A stretch of 64,000 bases of DNA from the NCBI GenBank assembly GCA_965237995.1, contig CBDEGO010000006.1, positions 372,001 through 436,000 of the forward strand, written 5' to 3'. Shown in pieces: positions 61,154 to 64,000 of this stretch. Made by a program: the position numbers and the translations under genes. Source of the DNA: JAAELZ01 sp965237995. Its GTDB lineage: Bacteria > Pseudomonadota > Gammaproteobacteria > Arenicellales > Poriferihabitantaceae. Each line of letters starts with the position of its first letter. Within the stretch, counting starts at the first letter, position 1. The notes under the pieces were generated by a model, which was not told where the DNA came from, did not search any database, and worked only from the letters and a program-made list of their open reading frames with translations.

Positions 61154-61714
61154 TTATTCGGCGCGTTCTACGTACAAGCCTGTTTCAGTATTGACTTTGA
61201 TTTTCTCTCCTTCATTCACAAAAGTAGGGATGGTCACCTTTAGGCCTGTTTCTAAGGTGGCGGGTTTGCCACTGCTCGATGCAGTTTGCCCTTTAATAGC
61301 GGCTTCAGTTTCTTGCACAGCCAAAATGACATTAGAAGGTAAATCTACCCCTATCGGAATCTCATTATTGAAGTTCACTTGCACGTCAGTGTTAGGCAGT
61401 AAGTACAGCGTTTGGTCGCCCAAGTCATCTGCGATAATAATGGTTTGCTCGTAAGTTTCTAAATCCATAAAGATGTAATCTTCGCCTTCTGCGTACAAAA
61501 ATTGCATTTGGCGCGGCTCGACGTGCGCCTTTTCTACTTTGTCAGCAGAACGAAAGCGCTCATTCAACTTGGTGCCTTCCAGAGATTTCATCTCCATCTG
61601 CACAAAGGCACCCCCTTTTCCGGGTTTAACGTGGCTTTTCTTTAGAACACGCCATAACTTGCCGTTATGCTCAATTAATGATCCAATTCGAATCTCTAAC
61701 GCCGATACTTTCAT
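61154..61714 (-). CDS. efp: Elongation factor P
   Basis: A 186-residue three-domain factor that rescues ribosomes stalled at proline stretches. The domain I loop KPGKGGAF carries the lysine (K34) that is modified with beta-lysine in many bacteria. The rest follows the family: FRSADKVEKAHVEPRQMQFLYAEGEDYIFMD and the C-terminal KVNTETGLYVERA. It lies 29 bases upstream of algC on the minus strand and is divergent from uvrC. No epmA/epmB gene is in the window. Confidence 0.96.
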   Translation of the reverse strand: MKVSALEIRIGSLIEHNGKLWRVLKKSHVKPGKGGAFVQMEMKSLEGTKLNERFRSADKVEKAHVEPRQMQFLYAEGEDYIFMDLETYEQTIIIADDLGDQTLYLLPNTDVQVNFNNEIPIGVDLPSNVILAVQETEAAIKGQTASSSGKPATLETGLKVTIPTFVNEGEKIKVNTETGLYVERAE

Positions 61715-61812
61715 TGCGGGAGCCTATAAAATTAAACGCCGAATTCTAGTGACTCGTCATGCAATCAGCAACCTTTGCCAACAAGTGCTAACAAATCAAT
61801 CCATTTATCGAC

Positions 61813-63678
61813 TTGACTGACTCTATTAATCAATCAACCAGCGAATCACTCGTTCCCTCAAGTTTCGATGTCGAGGAGGCATTGGCTGGCCTCAGCACAC
61901 GGCCAGGCGTGTATGTATACAGAGATGAAGCAGGCAAAGTGCTCTATGTTGGTAAAGCCAAACATCTGCGTAAAAGAGTTACTAGTTATTTTCGTAAAAC
62001 CGGCTTAGCGACGCGCACCATGCTGTTGGTTAGCAAAATTGCATCGATAGAAACCCACCAAACCCATACCGAGGTGGAAGCGTTACTGCTGGAAAACAAC
62101 CTAATAAAGCAACATAAACCGCATTACAACGTGTTGTTAAAGGATGATAAGTCCTATCCCTATCTGCGCTTGCATACTGATACTAGATCACCTTGGTTAA
62201 GTCATTATCGTGGTAGTCGTAATCGCAGCGGCCAGTTCTTTGGGCCTTTTCCAAGCGGAGGCTCGTTGCGCGATACCTTAGGTTATATTGAACAAATTTT
62301 TAAATTGCGCCAATGTAGCGAAAGCATTTTTAAAAACCGCTCCCGACCTTGTTTGCAATATCAAATAAAACGTTGCAGTGCACCCTGCGTTGATCGCATT
62401 TCACCGGAAGATTATGCTGAAGATGTAAGACAAGCAGTGGCCTTTTTAGAAGGCAAGGACTCACGTTTATCGGCGGAGCTTGGCGAGCAAATGCAAAAAG
62501 CATCTGATGATCTCGACTTTGAAAAAGCCGCCGCACAACGGGACCGCATCGCCGCACTTAAGCGCTTGCAAGCGAAACAATACGTTTTAGGTGCCACGGG
62601 TGACGCCGATGTCATTGCGCTTAAACAAGCTAGTGGCTTAGCCTGCTTTTATGTTGAACATGTGCGTCACGGTCGTAACTTGGGTGGTCGATATCATTTT
62701 CAAAAAAACCGATTGGAATTGAGCGACTCTGATTTAATGAGTGCTTTTTTACCGCAATATTACTTAGGTAAAACGCTACCTAAAGAAGTCCTAATTAGCG
62801 CCGCTATCGAAAACGGCCAGTTAATTATTGCTAGTCTGAATGCAAGCGACCAAGAAACGCAGCACACGCAAATAATAAAAACGGAATTCAAGCACCTTTG
62901 TCGCGGCCATCGTAAGCGTTGGCAACAGCAGGCCATGATGAATGCCGAGCACCATTTAAACCAACATTTAAACCGCAATAGTACGCTTAACGCCCAGTAC
63001 GCAAATTTAGTTACACTGCTAAAAATAAGCGATGCCCCTAAAAGAATGGAATGCTTTGATATCAGTCACACAGGCGGTGAACGCACGGTTGGTTCTTGCG
63101 TCGTGTTTGACGAAAATGGGCCGCTCAAACAAGACTATAGAAAATTTAATATTGAAGGGGTTGAACCAGGGGACGATTATGCAGCCATGCGCCAAGTTTT
63201 AACCCGCCGTTACGGGCGCCTAATAAAGGAGGATGCCGCTCTGCCTGACTTGGTGATTGTAGACGGCGGCAAGGGACAAATGACCGTAGCTAAAGAAGTG
63301 TTCGTTGAATTGGGCATCAGCACACTGCCTTTACTTGGTGTTTCCAAAGGCCCGGAGCGAATCGCTGGAGAAGAAACACTACATTTCAATGGCCGCGAGA
63401 TTGACCCTGGTACTCGATCACCCGCATTACATTTAATTCAACAAATCCGTGACGAGGCGCATCGCTTTGCGATAACGGGCCATCGCGCTCGCAGAGCCAA
63501 GAAGATGGTCAGCTCACCTTTACAGGGAATTAGTGGAATTGGCGCAAAGCGTAGACAAGGCTTATTAAAGCACTTCGGCGGTATTCAAGCAGTAAAAAAT
63601 GCAGGCATTGAAGACTTGCAAAAAGCGCCTGGTATCAGCCCTAAATTAGCGGCAAAAATTTACGACCTCTTTCATTAA
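61813..63678 (+). CDS. uvrC: Excinuclease ABC subunit C
   Basis: A 621-residue nucleotide-excision-repair nuclease that incises on both sides of a lesion. The N-terminal GIY-YIG domain reads RPGVYVYRDEAGKVLYVGKAKHLRKRVTSYF. A UvrB-interaction domain (about 200-240) follows, then the RNase-H-like C-terminal nuclease (ECFDISHTGGERTVGSCVVF), and two C-terminal helix-hairpin-helix motifs (SPLQGISGIGAKRRQGLLKHFGG, APGISPKLAAKIYDLF). The start is a TTG at 61813. It is followed by pgsA about 100 bases later. Confidence 0.97.
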   Translation: MTDSINQSTSESLVPSSFDVEEALAGLSTRPGVYVYRDEAGKVLYVGKAKHLRKRVTSYFRKTGLATRTMLLVSKIASIETHQTHTEVEALLLENNLIKQHKPHYNVLLKDDKSYPYLRLHTDTRSPWLSHYRGSRNRSGQFFGPFPSGGSLRDTLGYIEQIFKLRQCSESIFKNRSRPCLQYQIKRCSAPCVDRISPEDYAEDVRQAVAFLEGKDSRLSAELGEQMQKASDDLDFEKAAAQRDRIAALKRLQAKQYVLGATGDADVIALKQASGLACFYVEHVRHGRNLGGRYHFQKNRLELSDSDLMSAFLPQYYLGKTLPKEVLISAAIENGQLIIASLNASDQETQHTQIIKTEFKHLCRGHRKRWQQQAMMNAEHHLNQHLNRNSTLNAQYANLVTLLKISDAPKRMECFDISHTGGERTVGSCVVFDENGPLKQDYRKFNIEGVEPGDDYAAMRQVLTRRYGRLIKEDAALPDLVIVDGGKGQMTVAKEVFVELGISTLPLLGVSKGPERIAGEETLHFNGREIDPGTRSPALHLIQQIRDEAHRFAITGHRARRAKKMVSSPLQGISGIGAKRRQGLLKHFGGIQAVKNAGIEDLQKAPGISPKLAAKIYDLFH

Positions 63679-63778
63679 ACCAATTGTATGGTGCTTGGTT
63701 TTAGTCGTGCTTTAAGCTTTTTAAAAGGCTTGAAAGCGCTATAATCGCGATAGATAAACCTTTTCAAAATTCACTGGA

Positions 63779-64000
63779 ATGAAGTGGAATCTCCCTAATA
63801 TACTCACCTGCCTGCGGATCGCCATGATCCCGGTGTTGGTATTGTTTTACTACCTTCCAGGCTTGGCCCATCGCGAAATCATCATCACCACGCTGTTTGT
63901 GGTTGCAGCAATCACCGATTGGCTGGATGGCTATTTAGCACGTCGCCTTAACTTGACCTCTCCGTTCGGCGCATTTCTAGACCCCGTTGCCGATAAACTG
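63779..64000 (+). CDS. pgsA: Phosphatidylglycerophosphate synthase, partial (3' end beyond window)
   Basis: The first 74 codons of a CDP-alcohol phosphatidyltransferase. The signature D-G-x2-A-R-x8-G-x3-D-x3-D is complete at residues 50-72 (DGYLARRLNLTSPFGAFLDPVAD). The opening LPNILTCLRIAMIPVLVL is typical of PgsA, which makes phosphatidylglycerophosphate from CDP-diacylglycerol and glycerol-3-phosphate. A TATAAT at 63740-63745 is a possible -10 box. uvrC-pgsA is a conserved order in gammaproteobacteria. Confidence 0.93.
   Translation, partial: MKWNLPNILTCLRIAMIPVLVLFYYLPGLAHREIIITTLFVVAAITDWLDGYLARRLNLTSPFGAFLDPVADKL

Noticed and set aside
61813..61830. A longer uvrC start upstream of the TTG
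   Set aside because: No in-frame ATG with a ribosome site is present upstream before the divergent efp promoter region.
1..64000. CRISPR array, prophage or insertion sequence
   Set aside because: No regularly spaced repeats, integrase, transposase or phage structural genes were found in the window.

Overview
The window is a chromosomal segment of a Gram-negative bacterium, most probably a marine gammaproteobacterium. Supporting signs are the gpsA-secB-rhodanese-envC-ctp neighbourhood, the tpiA-secG-tRNA-Leu(GAG) order, NlpD and EnvC, NhaB, IbpA, a YghU-type GST and an AlgC-type phosphomannomutase/phosphoglucomutase. The D-glutamate pair dgcA-dgcN fits a marine origin. I cannot fix the genus. 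Most of the sequence is ordinary housekeeping chromosome with small accessory patches. No prophage, insertion sequence, rRNA operon or CRISPR array is visible.

Layout. 1-5.4 kb: a partial BON-domain protein, proA, a fused two-domain glycosyltransferase, a DUF938 methyltransferase, nlpD and a DUF4389 membrane protein. 5.5-13.4 kb: an amino-acid and peptide salvage area with dgcA-dgcN (D-glutamate to N-acetyl-L-glutamate), a DMT exporter, an M81 metallopeptidase that lacks a normal start codon, and gamma-glutamyltransferase. 13.5-17.2 kb: an accessory patch with an unrecognised secreted protein, a vapBC-like toxin-antitoxin pair with a clear operator, and a Tat-exported small protein. 17.5-23.2 kb: an alanine/glycine:cation symporter, an animal-type haem peroxidase, two unrecognised membrane proteins and yghU. 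23.3-30 kb: gpsA, secB, a membrane rhodanese and an ArsR-family regulator with the two-cysteine pattern of persulfide sensors; then envC, ctp and gltA.

30-37.7 kb: an overlapping operon of asnB, an acyltransferase and a flippase-like protein, then a HAD phosphatase, nhaB, and an IbpA heat-shock gene with a ROSE-like RNA thermometer and a sigma-32-like promoter. 38-49 kb: a LysR regulator with a perfect 33-bp palindrome beside a BCCT transporter; a GntR/FCD regulator; a minus-strand run of D-2-hydroxyacid dehydrogenase, Rieske oxygenase, alpha/beta hydrolase and glutamine-synthetase-like ligase under an AsnC/Lrp regulator with its own inverted-repeat operator; and a divergent fatty-acid-desaturase-like oxygenase. 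This looks like an inducible catabolic unit for an unidentified nitrogen compound. 49.3-52.2 kb: an 799-residue ATPase that I read as an RloC/PrrC-type anticodon nuclease. It is not linked to restriction-modification genes, and an 83-bp displaced copy of the desaturase gene lies on its far side.

52.2-64 kb: a duplicated DUF1538 membrane protein with a three-segment PII-like partner, tRNA-Leu(GAG), secG, tpiA, exbB-exbD, an orphan PqqD-like protein, an EEP hydrolase, a cold-shock protein, algC, efp, uvrC and the start of pgsA. The strongest leads are the RloC-like gene with its flanking gene fragment, the DUF1538/PII-like pair, the amine/aromatic catabolic cluster with its regulators, and several well-formed regulatory palindromes and the RNA thermometer.
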